Source: CALGKJ01 sp049322695
GTDB taxonomy: Bacteria > Bacillota > Clostridia > Lutisporales > Lutisporaceae
Assembly: GCA_049322695.1 (NCBI GenBank)
Contig: JBMORW010000031.1
Coordinates: 21,434 to 85,433 of the forward strand
Length of the DNA stretch: 64,000 bases
Reading direction: 5' to 3'
This document shows, piece after piece, positions 43,039 through 51,777 of this stretch. The notes below the pieces were generated by a model that was not told the origin of the DNA, searched no databases, and worked only from the letters and a program-made list of their open reading frames with translations. Position 1 is the stretch's first letter, and each line of letters begins with the position of its first letter. The translations under genes and the position numbers were made by a program.

Positions 43039-43401
43039 ATGATAGATCAGGAAAATCTGAAAAGTTTCAGTACATGGACCGGCTTTGTAGGAATCATAAC
43101 CATTATTGGAGGAGCTTTGTCTGCCCTGGTAGGAGTATTTGCATTGATAGTCGGTGCAGTGCCGGGCATTGTAACAATATTTCTTGGCATTAAGCTTCTA
43201 AAAGCTAAGAAGTCGGCAAATGAGCTTATAAATATTACTGATACTGAGCAATACAACCAGAACTTAAACGCTCTTGTAAACGAAGTGACAACATATTTCA
43301 AGATACAAGGTATTCTGGTAATCATTGGATTGGCATTTGCAGTGTTTGCTATGTTTACCGGAGTATTGGCATCTATTATCGGTATTATGGGGTCTATGTG
43401 A
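43039..43401 (+). CDS. DUF5362-like small membrane protein
   Basis: The 120-residue protein has two pairs of hydrophobic helices (GFVGIITIIGGALSALVGVF with VGAVPGIVTIFLGIKLL, and IQGILVIIGLAFAVFAMFTG with ending IIGIMGSM). They are separated by a polar segment, SANELINITDTEQYNQNLNA. This matches the DUF5362 pattern. GGAGG is upstream of ATG. It reads toward uvsE, 127 bases away. Function unknown. Confidence 0.72.
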   Translation: MIDQENLKSFSTWTGFVGIITIIGGALSALVGVFALIVGAVPGIVTIFLGIKLLKAKKSANELINITDTEQYNQNLNALVNEVTTYFKIQGILVIIGLAFAVFAMFTGVLASIIGIMGSM

Positions 43402-43528
43402 CTGCTTTAGAAGTATTGCAAGGCTTATAAAGTGTGCCAGCTGTATTTTTATGAATGAAAACACTGAGAATTGTGCTGTATCTATACTCATTGCACAGCT
43501 TAACAAATACATTTATACGAGGTATGAT

Positions 43529-44422
43529 ATGCTTGGATTTGCATGTATCTGCAAGAGTCTGACTGAAAACGGATGCTTTAAGTCTACAACAGTAAAATAT
43601 ATTTCCAAGCTCTCAAGGGAAGAGCAGCTAAAAAAGCTCAGAGCCATTGCGGTTGATAACCTGTATAACACATATAAAATACTTGAATGGTGCAAAACTA
43701 ATAATATATTTATGTATAGAATGAGTTCTGACCTTATACCGCTGGCAACCTACTTTAAGGAATGGGAATGGTGGAATGATCCCGATATATTGAAGCAATG
43801 CAGCAATATAAAGGCTGCTGCACATGATAACTCAATCAGGCTGAGTATGCACCCTGACCAGTTTTGCGTTCTAAATTCTCATAAACAAGAGGTGGTAGCA
43901 TCCAGCGTAGAAATTCTGGAGTATCACAATAGGCTGTCCAACCTTACGGGCAATAAGCTGTTAGTGCTGCATGCAGGAAGCTCTGCAGATGGCAAGAGAA
44001 AAGCTTCAGAAAGATTTATACATAACTTTCTGAAGCTGGATGAGGATATTAGAAGTAAACTGGCACTGGAAAATGATGATAAAATATATAATGCAGCTGA
44101 TATCTTATCCATTTGCGAGAAACTGGGTATTCCAATGGTACTGGACTTGCATCATCACAGGTGTAATAATAACGGGGAGGATCTGTATTCATTAAGGACC
44201 CGTATAATCAAAACCTGGAACGGTAATCGTCCCAAGCTCCATTTAAGTACAGGAAAGGAGTTCAGGACAGACAGACGCCATGCAGATTTTATTTCTGAAG
44301 AAGACTATAAGCTGGCATTGGACTTTGCCGGTAGTGATTTTGATATAATGCTGGAATGCAAGGAAAAGGATATAGCCTTATTAAAGCTCAGAAGCTTAAA
44401 AGCAAGTGACTATTCTCAATAA
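43529..44422 (+). CDS. uvsE: UV damage endonuclease UvsE (UVDE)
   Basis: TIM-barrel endonuclease that nicks DNA 5' to UV photoproducts. The start is ATG at 43529 (MLGFACICKSLTENG), since CGAGGT lies 5 bases upstream and homologues begin with a similar GYxCI strand; the open frame extends 68 codons further into the DUF5362 gene without support. Conserved segments are FMYRMSSDLIPLATY, RLSMHPDQFCVLNS, LVLHAGSSADGK, LALENDDKIY, VLDLHHHRCN and the C-terminal DIMLECKEKD, which supply the His, Glu and Asp metal ligands. The 297-residue length is typical. Adjacent genes are unrelated to repair. Confidence 0.9.
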   Translation: MLGFACICKSLTENGCFKSTTVKYISKLSREEQLKKLRAIAVDNLYNTYKILEWCKTNNIFMYRMSSDLIPLATYFKEWEWWNDPDILKQCSNIKAAAHDNSIRLSMHPDQFCVLNSHKQEVVASSVEILEYHNRLSNLTGNKLLVLHAGSSADGKRKASERFIHNFLKLDEDIRSKLALENDDKIYNAADILSICEKLGIPMVLDLHHHRCNNNGEDLYSLRTRIIKTWNGNRPKLHLSTGKEFRTDRRHADFISEEDYKLALDFAGSDFDIMLECKEKDIALLKLRSLKASDYSQ

Positions 44423-44434
44423 ATCACTTGCTTT
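44399..44434. terminator. Bidirectional terminator between uvsE and the FHA gene
   Basis: 11-bp stem AAAGCAAGTGA/TCACTTGCTTT (44399-44409 with 44424-44434). The left arm is in the last codons of uvsE, and its stop lies in the loop. Confidence 0.65.
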
Positions 44435-44438
44435 ACGT

Positions 44439-45845
44439 TTATCCAGCATCTTTGACAAATATATAATCACAATCAGCAATAGAAAGCACATCATTATGAG
44501 CTATTTCAAATTCAATATTGCTCATAAGCCTAGTTTTGTTGATTCTTGTACCATTTCTGGAATTTAAGTCCTTCACATAGAACTTGTCGTCTTTGCATAT
44601 TATTTCTGCATGTATCCTTCCCACTGCTTTGCTGTTGATTACATAATCTACATTACCCTTTAATCTTCCAAGCAGAAAACTGCTTTTGTTAAGAAATATC
44701 TTTTCTAAATCATCCTTGCCAATACTCTTCAGATATGGTGTGATTTTCTTCTCTTTGTTAACAATCAATACCGTAGCCGGCTCCCGGCACTCACTTATAA
44801 CAGCTTTTTCTGTCGGCCTTACGGGCTTTGCCATTGTCTGTCTTTTTGTAATATTTGGCTTGTTGTCAGACAGTGCTCTTCTCCCTTTAAGCAAACCGCC
44901 TAAACTAAGCTTCCAGGTCTCCCGCATAATACTTGCAGGAATTTTTACTCCGGCGAACAGCTTTCTAAGCAGCAAAAAATCTACTGCTGCCAATATAATG
45001 GCAATACCGAAAATTATGGTTACAATATCTCCGTCTGCAGAATCTTTAGTAAGCAGCTGCAGCATAAGCACTCCAACTGCCAGCAGCAGAATTTGCAGAA
45101 GTACTCCAATGACCATTTTATTCTTTATTCCGGCAGAATCATTTCCTTCATTAAATGCTGGTACAGTCTGAGGTTTGATTTCTTGAGCCAATGAATCTTT
45201 TCCCCTGCAAACGGATACATTATCGTTTTTTTCGCAAATATTATTTACTGACTCAACATTCTGACTGCTGGAATTTTTCAGCTGTTTTAAAACATCATTC
45301 AGCTTTGCCGTCTTAAAGACATCAGAGCGTATGCAATAAAGTATTTTTTGTATATAATTGTCACTATTGTCCTCTTCAAAGCTCACAAGCTCAATTATAA
45401 GCTTCAAGACAAAGGCTTTTATGCATTCATCAATATCTGTATCAACTGAAACAGGTAAATATATCAATCCAATATCATACTCCCCCGGATTTATAAAAAT
45501 ATAGTTTTCATCCAGCACAAAGCTATTGTGATTTAAAAGCAGCTTTCTTGTGCATACTACCGTATTCACTATTTTGAATAATATATCGACAAACTGTGCT
45601 CCTGTAAGCTTCTTTCTTTTAAGAAATTGTCCGAGAGTTATATGAGATGTTATATCATAATAAGCCTTTATTTCATTATCTGTCTTTCTGACTCCTAAAG
45701 GCAGTATATTCCTATATCTGTTTCTTTTTATCATCTCAACCTGATACTCAATAACCTCTTTGTTGTCAAGCCCTACAACCAAATAGCTGCAGGAAGAGTT
45801 ACTTTCATAACAGGTTTTAAATTCAGCTTGACTTATCTTTAGCAT
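44439..45845 (-). CDS. DUF6382/FHA-domain membrane protein of the Tad pilus locus
   Basis: A 468-residue protein. The N-terminal half (about 1-190) resembles the DUF6382 kinase-like domain (YYDITSHITLGQFLKRKKLT, VLDENYIFINPGEYDIGLIY). Two transmembrane helices lie in the middle (VIGVLLQILLLAVGVLMLQL and IVTIIFGIAIILAAVDFLLL). A C-terminal FHA domain (about 380-465) has SSFLLGRLKGNVDYVI, VGRIHAEI and LNSRNGTRIN, the phosphothreonine-binding residues. In Clostridia such proteins accompany Tad pilus genes and may regulate assembly through phosphorylation. It is last in the pilus transcript, 15 bases after the prepilin peptidase. Confidence 0.8.
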   Translation of the reverse strand: MLKISQAEFKTCYESNSSCSYLVVGLDNKEVIEYQVEMIKRNRYRNILPLGVRKTDNEIKAYYDITSHITLGQFLKRKKLTGAQFVDILFKIVNTVVCTRKLLLNHNSFVLDENYIFINPGEYDIGLIYLPVSVDTDIDECIKAFVLKLIIELVSFEEDNSDNYIQKILYCIRSDVFKTAKLNDVLKQLKNSSSQNVESVNNICEKNDNVSVCRGKDSLAQEIKPQTVPAFNEGNDSAGIKNKMVIGVLLQILLLAVGVLMLQLLTKDSADGDIVTIIFGIAIILAAVDFLLLRKLFAGVKIPASIMRETWKLSLGGLLKGRRALSDNKPNITKRQTMAKPVRPTEKAVISECREPATVLIVNKEKKITPYLKSIGKDDLEKIFLNKSSFLLGRLKGNVDYVINSKAVGRIHAEIICKDDKFYVKDLNSRNGTRINKTRLMSNIEFEIAHNDVLSIADCDYIFVKDAG

Positions 45846-45859
45846 TTTCCCCTCCTGGG

Positions 45860-46453
45860 TTAATTAATAGTTGATAATATAATTCCTAAAATTATAAAAG
45901 GCGTAAAAGCTATACTTTTTTTTGAGTTTTCCTTTTTTACCAATATCATAATCAGCCCTGATAGGCCGCTGATTATTGATGCAGCAAATATAGTTGTTAA
46001 AGCTTCTTCAAAGCCTATAAGCAACCCTGTCAAAGCAAATATAATAACATCTCCGATTCCGAGATTTCCCTTGGAAATAAAGAATATCAGCAGAAATAAA
46101 GCTGCTGCGGAAAGAAATCCCATAAAGCATGAATATAGGTTAATGTCACTGAAACCAAGGTTCAGAGCAATAGTTATAGTAAATAACACTATGAGGGCTA
46201 CAGGTATTTGCTTTGTCTTAATGTCTACATAGGATATACCTATCAGTACAGAATATGGAACTAAGGACAACATATCTATATAAAATCCGTTACTTATGCC
46301 TTCAAGTATAAATAACGAGCAAAGCCCCGATAATACAGGCACTACCAAATACTCTACTCTGCTTTTAACGCTTTGCTTTAAACCTGCAAAAACATATGCT
46401 GCTACTGCTGTTCCTGTAAGTATGCCAGTGGCAGCATGAATATATACATACAT
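45860..46453 (-). CDS. Prepilin peptidase A24 (second copy, TadV-like)
   Basis: The 197-residue polytopic membrane protein (about six helices) has the two aspartates of type IV prepilin peptidases: Asp in GISYVDIKTKQIPVALIVLF and Asp in the GxGD motif of GNLGIGDVIIFALTG. It cleaves the leader of Flp-type pilins and pseudopilins. The genomic context is 16 bases from the upstream TadE-like gene and 15 from the FHA gene. The locus has another A24 peptidase at 55123; one may be specific for a subset of substrates. Confidence 0.82.
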   Translation of the reverse strand: MYVYIHAATGILTGTAVAAYVFAGLKQSVKSRVEYLVVPVLSGLCSLFILEGISNGFYIDMLSLVPYSVLIGISYVDIKTKQIPVALIVLFTITIALNLGFSDINLYSCFMGFLSAAALFLLIFFISKGNLGIGDVIIFALTGLLIGFEEALTTIFAASIISGLSGLIMILVKKENSKKSIAFTPFIILGIILSTIN

Positions 46454-46468
46454 TGATTCCCCTCCTGA

Positions 46469-47395
46469 TTATGGCTTGCAAACCTTACAGGGTGTATACC
46501 CCTCATCAGCTGCTTTATCTAATCTGATTGGTATCTTACTGCTGTGCAGATGGCGGCATGTTTCCAGATGATACCTGATCCCTGTCCTTGTAATGTATAC
46601 GATATGTGAGCTTCCGGCGGACAAAAGCTCAAGCCCTTCATCCTTTTCAGTTATTATTCCGTTAACACCACTGACCCAAGCCTTTTCAACATAGGTACTC
46701 ACAAGAACTATGCTTTTTGCACCTATTATCGGAAAACTCAACTGTACCGGATACTCTGCCTGTATAACAACATCATCCACAGAAATACAGATGCCCTCTG
46801 CTTCCAGGCTTCTATAAACGCCCGCCGCATTCTTATAGTTATATTCGAGAGTGCTTTGAGGGAGCTTGACAAGCTTAAGACTGACATTATTTATATCCAA
46901 AGCACTGTCTTCCAATAAATCTTTCAGTACACCCGAGGCATAAGCCCTCTCACAGCTGCTCTTCCATCTCCGGAAATCATTAGAAAAGCTTCCGATTAAG
47001 CCTTTTACCAATCCCTCTGATGCTATACTATATCCCTTTTGAAGCAGTGTCTCCAGATCAAAATCAGCAGCTCCTCCTAAAAATGAGCTAAGCAGTGATC
47101 CTTCATCTACAACTGCTGCATCTAAAGCATCTATTGATAAAGCAAAATCATCTGCAGTATAACTGTCAAAAAACTCTTCTTCATATTCATTTACTAAGGC
47201 AAGAGGATAAGAAGAGGCTGCCAGCTGCTTTACTGTTTCGTATACAGCCTTGTCAAGCAGCGAAGAGTAATACGCAAGCTTTCCAAAATACAATACAAGC
47301 ATGAAAATACACAAAAAAACAGGAAGTGCTATGCATGCTTCTACTGTTAAAGAGCCTTTGAATCTGTTTTTTCTTATGGTTGTTAAGCTTACCAT
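46469..47395 (-). CDS. TadE-like pseudopilin with C-terminal Cys/His zinc-type motif
   Basis: The 308-residue protein has a basic N terminus and prepilin-like segment FKGSLTVEACIALPVFLCIF, i.e. G, then Glu at +5, then a hydrophobic helix (TadE family). The central part is extracytoplasmic (about 45-255). The C terminus ends YHLETCRHLHSSKIPIRLDK then GYTPCKVCKP. The pattern CRxL ... GYxPCxxCxP is like the zinc-binding tail seen in Ada-type and some nuclease proteins, unusual for a pilus component. It follows the DUF5702 gene by 8 bases. Confidence 0.8.
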   Translation of the reverse strand: MVSLTTIRKNRFKGSLTVEACIALPVFLCIFMLVLYFGKLAYYSSLLDKAVYETVKQLAASSYPLALVNEYEEEFFDSYTADDFALSIDALDAAVVDEGSLLSSFLGGAADFDLETLLQKGYSIASEGLVKGLIGSFSNDFRRWKSSCERAYASGVLKDLLEDSALDINNVSLKLVKLPQSTLEYNYKNAAGVYRSLEAEGICISVDDVVIQAEYPVQLSFPIIGAKSIVLVSTYVEKAWVSGVNGIITEKDEGLELLSAGSSHIVYITRTGIRYHLETCRHLHSSKIPIRLDKAADEGYTPCKVCKP

Positions 47396-47403
47396 AAAAT
47401 CAC

Positions 47404-49323
47404 CTAATATCCTGAATAGAAGCTTTTACTGAATACATAGCACCCATTATTCAGGGATTTATAACCAAGCTTATCAAGTCCAAACAAAGGGATAAATATC
47501 AGCTTAAGTCTGACTTCCGCCTCAACCTTGATAACCGTACTGCAATTCGTCAAGCTAAATTCAGGATATTTGCTGTTTGTCTTAGTTATCATATTTACCT
47601 GAATCAACTGTTGAATTTTCCTGATTGTTTCATCCTCTGATTGCATAAGCAAAAGCAGTCTTAAGTGATCAGAATATCTGAGCTTCACATGGTCCACTCC
47701 CGGACATACACTTACATAATCACCATCTATGAGGTAAATCATCTCAAGAGCAGCATCGATTGCGCCTTCCACTAAAGCCCAGCCCAGCCTGGGAAGAGGA
47801 TGCGGAATTTTGCTTCTGGCAAAATGAGATATGGAGTCTATAGAGAATCTGAGAAACCATATTTTTGATATTACATCACTTATAACAACCAATTCTGAAT
47901 TGTATATGCTGTTAAATGGCACATCTTTTCCGCTTATTATATACTCAATCTCACCCTTCCTGAAATAATGATCCCTGACTGTTTTTGATGTAAGAAAGGT
48001 AAACTTGTCCATGGCATACTCTATTGTATAAAGCTTATCTCTGGCATCTGCAGCAGCATTCCCTATAGCAGCCATCAAGCTCCTGAAATATGCTATTATA
48101 TTGTCGTTTTCTTTTTCACTTTCCTCTGCACTGATCTTTTGCGTTACTCCTAAACTCTTATATATTTCATTGAGATAATATGCATCTGCATTTTGATTCT
48201 GAAATTCTGTTTCCGATAGGAGCATACTTTCTGATATGCTTTTTGAAAGCAGGTTGTTCTTAATATAGTTTAGCTTCTCATTAAAAAGACTTGTCCTATC
48301 CGGTTTATGCTCTGGCTCTGAGTTCTGTATTTCAGAAAGCTTTATAAGGTCTATACCCTTATCCCTTAATGAATTTTTGAGATTGCTTATCAATATGTCT
48401 ATCTGGGATTGAAGCCCACAGATTATAGATACTTTTTCTTCGGTATCCCTCTGAGAATCACTTGCTATTCTGCTTATTTCAGCCTTCAGGTCATCAACCA
48501 ATGCTTTTGTTTCTCTTATTCTTGCAATTACATCATCTATGTCACCCTTCAGCTCTGCAGATGAAGTAAGCACCTCAGAGAATTCGCTGTTATCAACAGC
48601 TTCCAGATTGTTACTCAAAGCAAAGTCCTTCAAGGCTTGGCTGTCATTTTTAAAATCCTCAAGTAGCTTCGGCCCTTCAGCATTAGCAAATGTATCAACA
48701 AGGCTCTTTAGTTCTGTCAAGCTGCCGAGTGTGCTTTCCAGCTCGTGTTCCGAAATATTTATCAGATTATCTGCTGCCTGCTTGATCTTATTATTCAGGT
48801 TATTGAGCTTACCCTTTATCATTTCCGATTTCTTACGATATGCAGCTGCTTTTTCTGAGTACTCCATTGACTTATCCAGCTTTGCAGCCTTTATTTTATC
48901 TATTACGCCTTCTGTTATATTGATTGGAGCCCTGTACTTCATGTATTCAAGTATCTGCTGCTTAATACTGTCCTTTGAAGCAAGATTCTCTACTGGTATA
49001 ACCTGCAGCTTATGGGGATCCAACTCAAATTGAGTAACTCTGAAGCCATGATGTTTCTCACTCAGATTCAGCATAATATATTTATACAAGTCCTCTTTCA
49101 TAGAGCCATTTGAATCCGAAACACCAAAAATTCCATACTCATTAATAAGCTCTTTATTATAGGCAGCAAGAACAGATCTGGAAGCTGAGTATAAAGCGCC
49201 TTCAACCTTCTGCTCAGCCAGATTTATCCTGATAATATCTATAATAGTACCCGAAAATACTACAACTGACATTACTATAACTGCTAAAAAAACTGTAATG
49301 GAACCCTTTACTCTAATAAACAT
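47404..49323 (-). CDS. DUF5702 protein of the Tad locus (TadG-like)
   Basis: The 639-residue protein starts MFIRVKGSITVFLAVIVMSV, a prepilin-like leader followed by an anchor helix, then SASRSVLAAYNKELINEYGI, typical of DUF5702 proteins in clostridial tad loci. Residues about 150-340 are a long predicted coiled coil (KAAAYRKKSEMIKGKLNNLN, then IARIRETKALVDDLKAEISR). The remaining C-terminal part is mixed. It takes the position of TadG in proteobacteria and is likely surface-exposed, anchoring or tip-forming. It lies 12 bases after the preceding TadE gene. Confidence 0.82.
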   Translation of the reverse strand: MFIRVKGSITVFLAVIVMSVVVFSGTIIDIIRINLAEQKVEGALYSASRSVLAAYNKELINEYGIFGVSDSNGSMKEDLYKYIMLNLSEKHHGFRVTQFELDPHKLQVIPVENLASKDSIKQQILEYMKYRAPINITEGVIDKIKAAKLDKSMEYSEKAAAYRKKSEMIKGKLNNLNNKIKQAADNLINISEHELESTLGSLTELKSLVDTFANAEGPKLLEDFKNDSQALKDFALSNNLEAVDNSEFSEVLTSSAELKGDIDDVIARIRETKALVDDLKAEISRIASDSQRDTEEKVSIICGLQSQIDILISNLKNSLRDKGIDLIKLSEIQNSEPEHKPDRTSLFNEKLNYIKNNLLSKSISESMLLSETEFQNQNADAYYLNEIYKSLGVTQKISAEESEKENDNIIAYFRSLMAAIGNAAADARDKLYTIEYAMDKFTFLTSKTVRDHYFRKGEIEYIISGKDVPFNSIYNSELVVISDVISKIWFLRFSIDSISHFARSKIPHPLPRLGWALVEGAIDAALEMIYLIDGDYVSVCPGVDHVKLRYSDHLRLLLLMQSEDETIRKIQQLIQVNMITKTNSKYPEFSLTNCSTVIKVEAEVRLKLIFIPLFGLDKLGYKSLNNGCYVFSKSFYSGY

Positions 49324-49335
49324 AATAGTTCTTTA

Positions 49336-49995
49336 TTAGTCTCCCTCTGATTTTACTTTTTTAAGTGCTCCCTTGATGTCTATACCATCTTTCAGCCGTT
49401 TGGAATACTCAATCAAGAAATCGATGTTTCTGATGAACTCATCGGGTTCTATTGAAAAATTGTCTGAAACACCCCTGACAGTTATGCTGCTTTTTCCGTC
49501 AAACCAGGACTTTATAAAGCCAAATGGAATATCAACCTCCTGCACAAGCTCTATTTTCACACTATCCCTGATAAATCCATTATTATATCTTACAGTGTAG
49601 TTTGTTACTCCGTGCCTTAACATGCTCTTTTTTACATTTTGCTCCAATATATGTTCTATAAGCTTTATCTTGCTTTCATCATGAGAACTATCAGCTTCAG
49701 TAGGGGTTTCAGATGAGGCTTCCGACTGACTTATGCAACCCGATACCTCAGTACTATAAATTTTGAATCTGCTGTATAGTTCAAAACTCCCATCCAGATT
49801 ATAAAGCTGTCCATTGGTTAAGATTTCTGAATACAGCATTGCGGAGCAGTTTGCAGCTCTTTGCAGCATGACCCTCTGACATATCAGTAAAGTTGAGAAT
49901 ATCAGAGTTATTATTGTAAAGATAATGAAAGTGAATGTTATTGAAGCTTCCACGGTGAAGCTTCCTTTTACTTTTTTCTGCAATAGATAAATCAT
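49336..49995 (-). CDS. TadE-family pseudopilin
   Basis: The 219-residue protein has leader and hydrophobic segment KKVKGSFTVEASITFTFIIF, with cleavage expected after Gly and Glu at +5. The rest is an extracytoplasmic domain of about 170 residues with a Ser/Thr/Glu-rich linker (SQSEASSETPTEADSSHDES). TadE/TadF proteins are minor pilins needed for Flp fibre assembly. It sits between the Flp pilin (30 bases upstream) and DUF5702 genes. Confidence 0.85.
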   Translation of the reverse strand: MIYLLQKKVKGSFTVEASITFTFIIFTIITLIFSTLLICQRVMLQRAANCSAMLYSEILTNGQLYNLDGSFELYSRFKIYSTEVSGCISQSEASSETPTEADSSHDESKIKLIEHILEQNVKKSMLRHGVTNYTVRYNNGFIRDSVKIELVQEVDIPFGFIKSWFDGKSSITVRGVSDNFSIEPDEFIRNIDFLIEYSKRLKDGIDIKGALKKVKSEGD

Positions 49996-50025
49996 TGCAC
50001 CTCCGCATTATAAAAAAAGTCATAG

Positions 50026-50229
50026 CTATTGAGACGTTGTAGTGCTTGGATCATTGGTTATCTGTTGTATCTGGTCTGATCCAAAGATTGAATCAAGAAG
50101 GTTTGCCACAAAAGTATAGATCTGTCTTTTAAACAGCAAAGCAATTCCGATAAGAATAGCAATAATAACAACTATCTCAACTGTACCAAGACCATCCTCT
50201 TCTTTTATAAAGCTTTTGATTATTTCCAT
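50026..50229 (-). CDS. Flp-type IVb pilin
   Basis: The 67-residue putative major pilin has a short acidic leader, then EEDGLGTVEIVVIIAILIGI: cleavage between G and LGTVE puts Glu at +5 as required. It is followed by one hydrophobic helix and a short polar tail (IFGSDQIQQITNDPSTTTSQ). Size and position, directly before the TadE gene and after tadC, fit the structural subunit of the pilus. AGGGAGGTGAAG precedes ATG. Confidence 0.88.
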   Translation of the reverse strand: MEIIKSFIKEEDGLGTVEIVVIIAILIGIALLFKRQIYTFVANLLDSIFGSDQIQQITNDPSTTTSQ

Positions 50230-50246
50230 TCACTTCACCTCCCTTT

Positions 50247-51776
50247 CTAAAAGCCCCTTAATGACAGCAATGCCGGTGTTGAAACTATAATCAGAATCCC
50301 TAAGAGCATCAGCATCATTGGAAGCAAAAGCTTGGTAGACGCTTCTTCTCCCATTCTGCGGGCAATATTCTTCCTGTTATCCCAGCACTCTCTGCTCAAA
50401 ATCCTCAGTAGATTAACCAGCTCAGAATTACCCTTTTTTAGATTCTGAATAAGCAGTGATATGAACTTTGAAGTTTCAGCCGTTGCACATCTTTGAGCAA
50501 AGTGTTCATATGCAAGTATTTCTGGAACACCACTTCTGATTTCTATAATTGTTTTCTTCAATTCTCTATGTAGAGGCGTATCCCGTGAGACCTCATGGGC
50601 AATTTTCTCCCATGCATTACTGACATTCAAGCCTGCATTGATAAGAAGTACAAGCTTTGTCAGGAATGCCGGAAGCTCAAACTGTATTTCCCTTCTTCTC
50701 TTTTCTACGCTTTTTTTGATTTCATTATCATAAAGCATAAAAACAGCTGCTACTGCAGCAATGACAGTTACTACATAACCTGCTCCCATGCCGGCAGACG
50801 TATTGCCGTTCTCCTTCCTCGCGTTCTCCCAGTCAATCATGACTCCTTTAAGATTTTCCAGAGAGCTTGGAAAGATCAGGTATTTTGCTTCATGGATATT
50901 ATTAATATTTGTCTTTAAGTATCTATCAAGCTCCTGCTTGGCCTTTTCAATCAGCAGGTCTTTTTCAGACTTACTTTTAGGAATTATGGAAGCTACAAAT
51001 TGCTTGTTTAACTCTGCATTTCCTCTTTTTATGGAGGCAGTCAATATTGCTTTTACAGGACTCTGTCCTTTGTCCGGAGCAGATACATTTCCATCAGCTT
51101 TAATGTATCTGCTGTCATTGCTTGTCCATTCTATTACCACTCCAAGATGCTTCAGCCTTTCATAGGATGGCTTCAGATTCAATGCATAAACTGTATTTTC
51201 CAGGCTTATATTCCTGCCCTTTATCAAATCCTCGGAAAGCAAATCATAAGCCTTCCGTACTGCATCTGTATCCAGCTCCGGAAGCTGCTCCTTAAGTATT
51301 ATCCGGTATGATATACTTTGGCTCACTCCATCTGATTTTAAGGTTGCCCGCGCATCAAGTATAGAATCTCCCATGCCGAAGCCCGGCCTTTCCACCTTGT
51401 TGCCGATGATAACAGGAACTATCTTTCCTGCCCTCTCAGAGTGCTCCTGAAGCCATGATACAGTTCCGAATGCCAGAATGAGTATAACTAGCAGTATTGC
51501 TGTGCAAATCTTATTTGCCGTGTTTATTTTCATCATATACTCAGCTTTGCCGGAACCATACAGCTCAGCCAGATTCTTCTTCACCCTGAGGTCATAATTT
51601 GTGTTAAATCTGTATCCACTGATATCAATCAATGCAAGACCGATGGATAACACTGCCTTAAGGGGATATAGCTTCTTGTCCAGTTTGGCGGTTTCTTTAA
51701 GATAGTGCTTGTTATATCTAAAGAAAATATAAGCTAGACACATAAGCATAACAAGTAAAAATATTACTCTCAACAT
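50247..51776 (-). CDS. tadC: TadC-like type II secretion F protein with an inserted Ig-like domain
   Basis: A 509-residue inner-membrane platform protein. The C-terminal GspF/T2SSF domain (about 350-505: IQFELPAFLTKLVLLINAGL, AYEHFAQRCATAETSKFISL, and helix MMLMLLGILIIVSTPALLSL) is standard. The N-terminal half is not: after a second helix (about 70-105) a large extracytoplasmic insertion (about 120-320) contains VVIEWTSNDSRYIKADGNVS, then VKAILTASIKRGNAELNKQF, the W-T-S ... A-D-G-x-V ... L-T-A pattern of atrophied bacterial Ig-like domains. It is 1 base from tadB. Confidence 0.82.
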   Translation of the reverse strand: MLRVIFLLVMLMCLAYIFFRYNKHYLKETAKLDKKLYPLKAVLSIGLALIDISGYRFNTNYDLRVKKNLAELYGSGKAEYMMKINTANKICTAILLVILILAFGTVSWLQEHSERAGKIVPVIIGNKVERPGFGMGDSILDARATLKSDGVSQSISYRIILKEQLPELDTDAVRKAYDLLSEDLIKGRNISLENTVYALNLKPSYERLKHLGVVIEWTSNDSRYIKADGNVSAPDKGQSPVKAILTASIKRGNAELNKQFVASIIPKSKSEKDLLIEKAKQELDRYLKTNINNIHEAKYLIFPSSLENLKGVMIDWENARKENGNTSAGMGAGYVVTVIAAVAAVFMLYDNEIKKSVEKRRREIQFELPAFLTKLVLLINAGLNVSNAWEKIAHEVSRDTPLHRELKKTIIEIRSGVPEILAYEHFAQRCATAETSKFISLLIQNLKKGNSELVNLLRILSRECWDNRKNIARRMGEEASTKLLLPMMLMLLGILIIVSTPALLSLRGF

Positions 51777-51777
51777 T

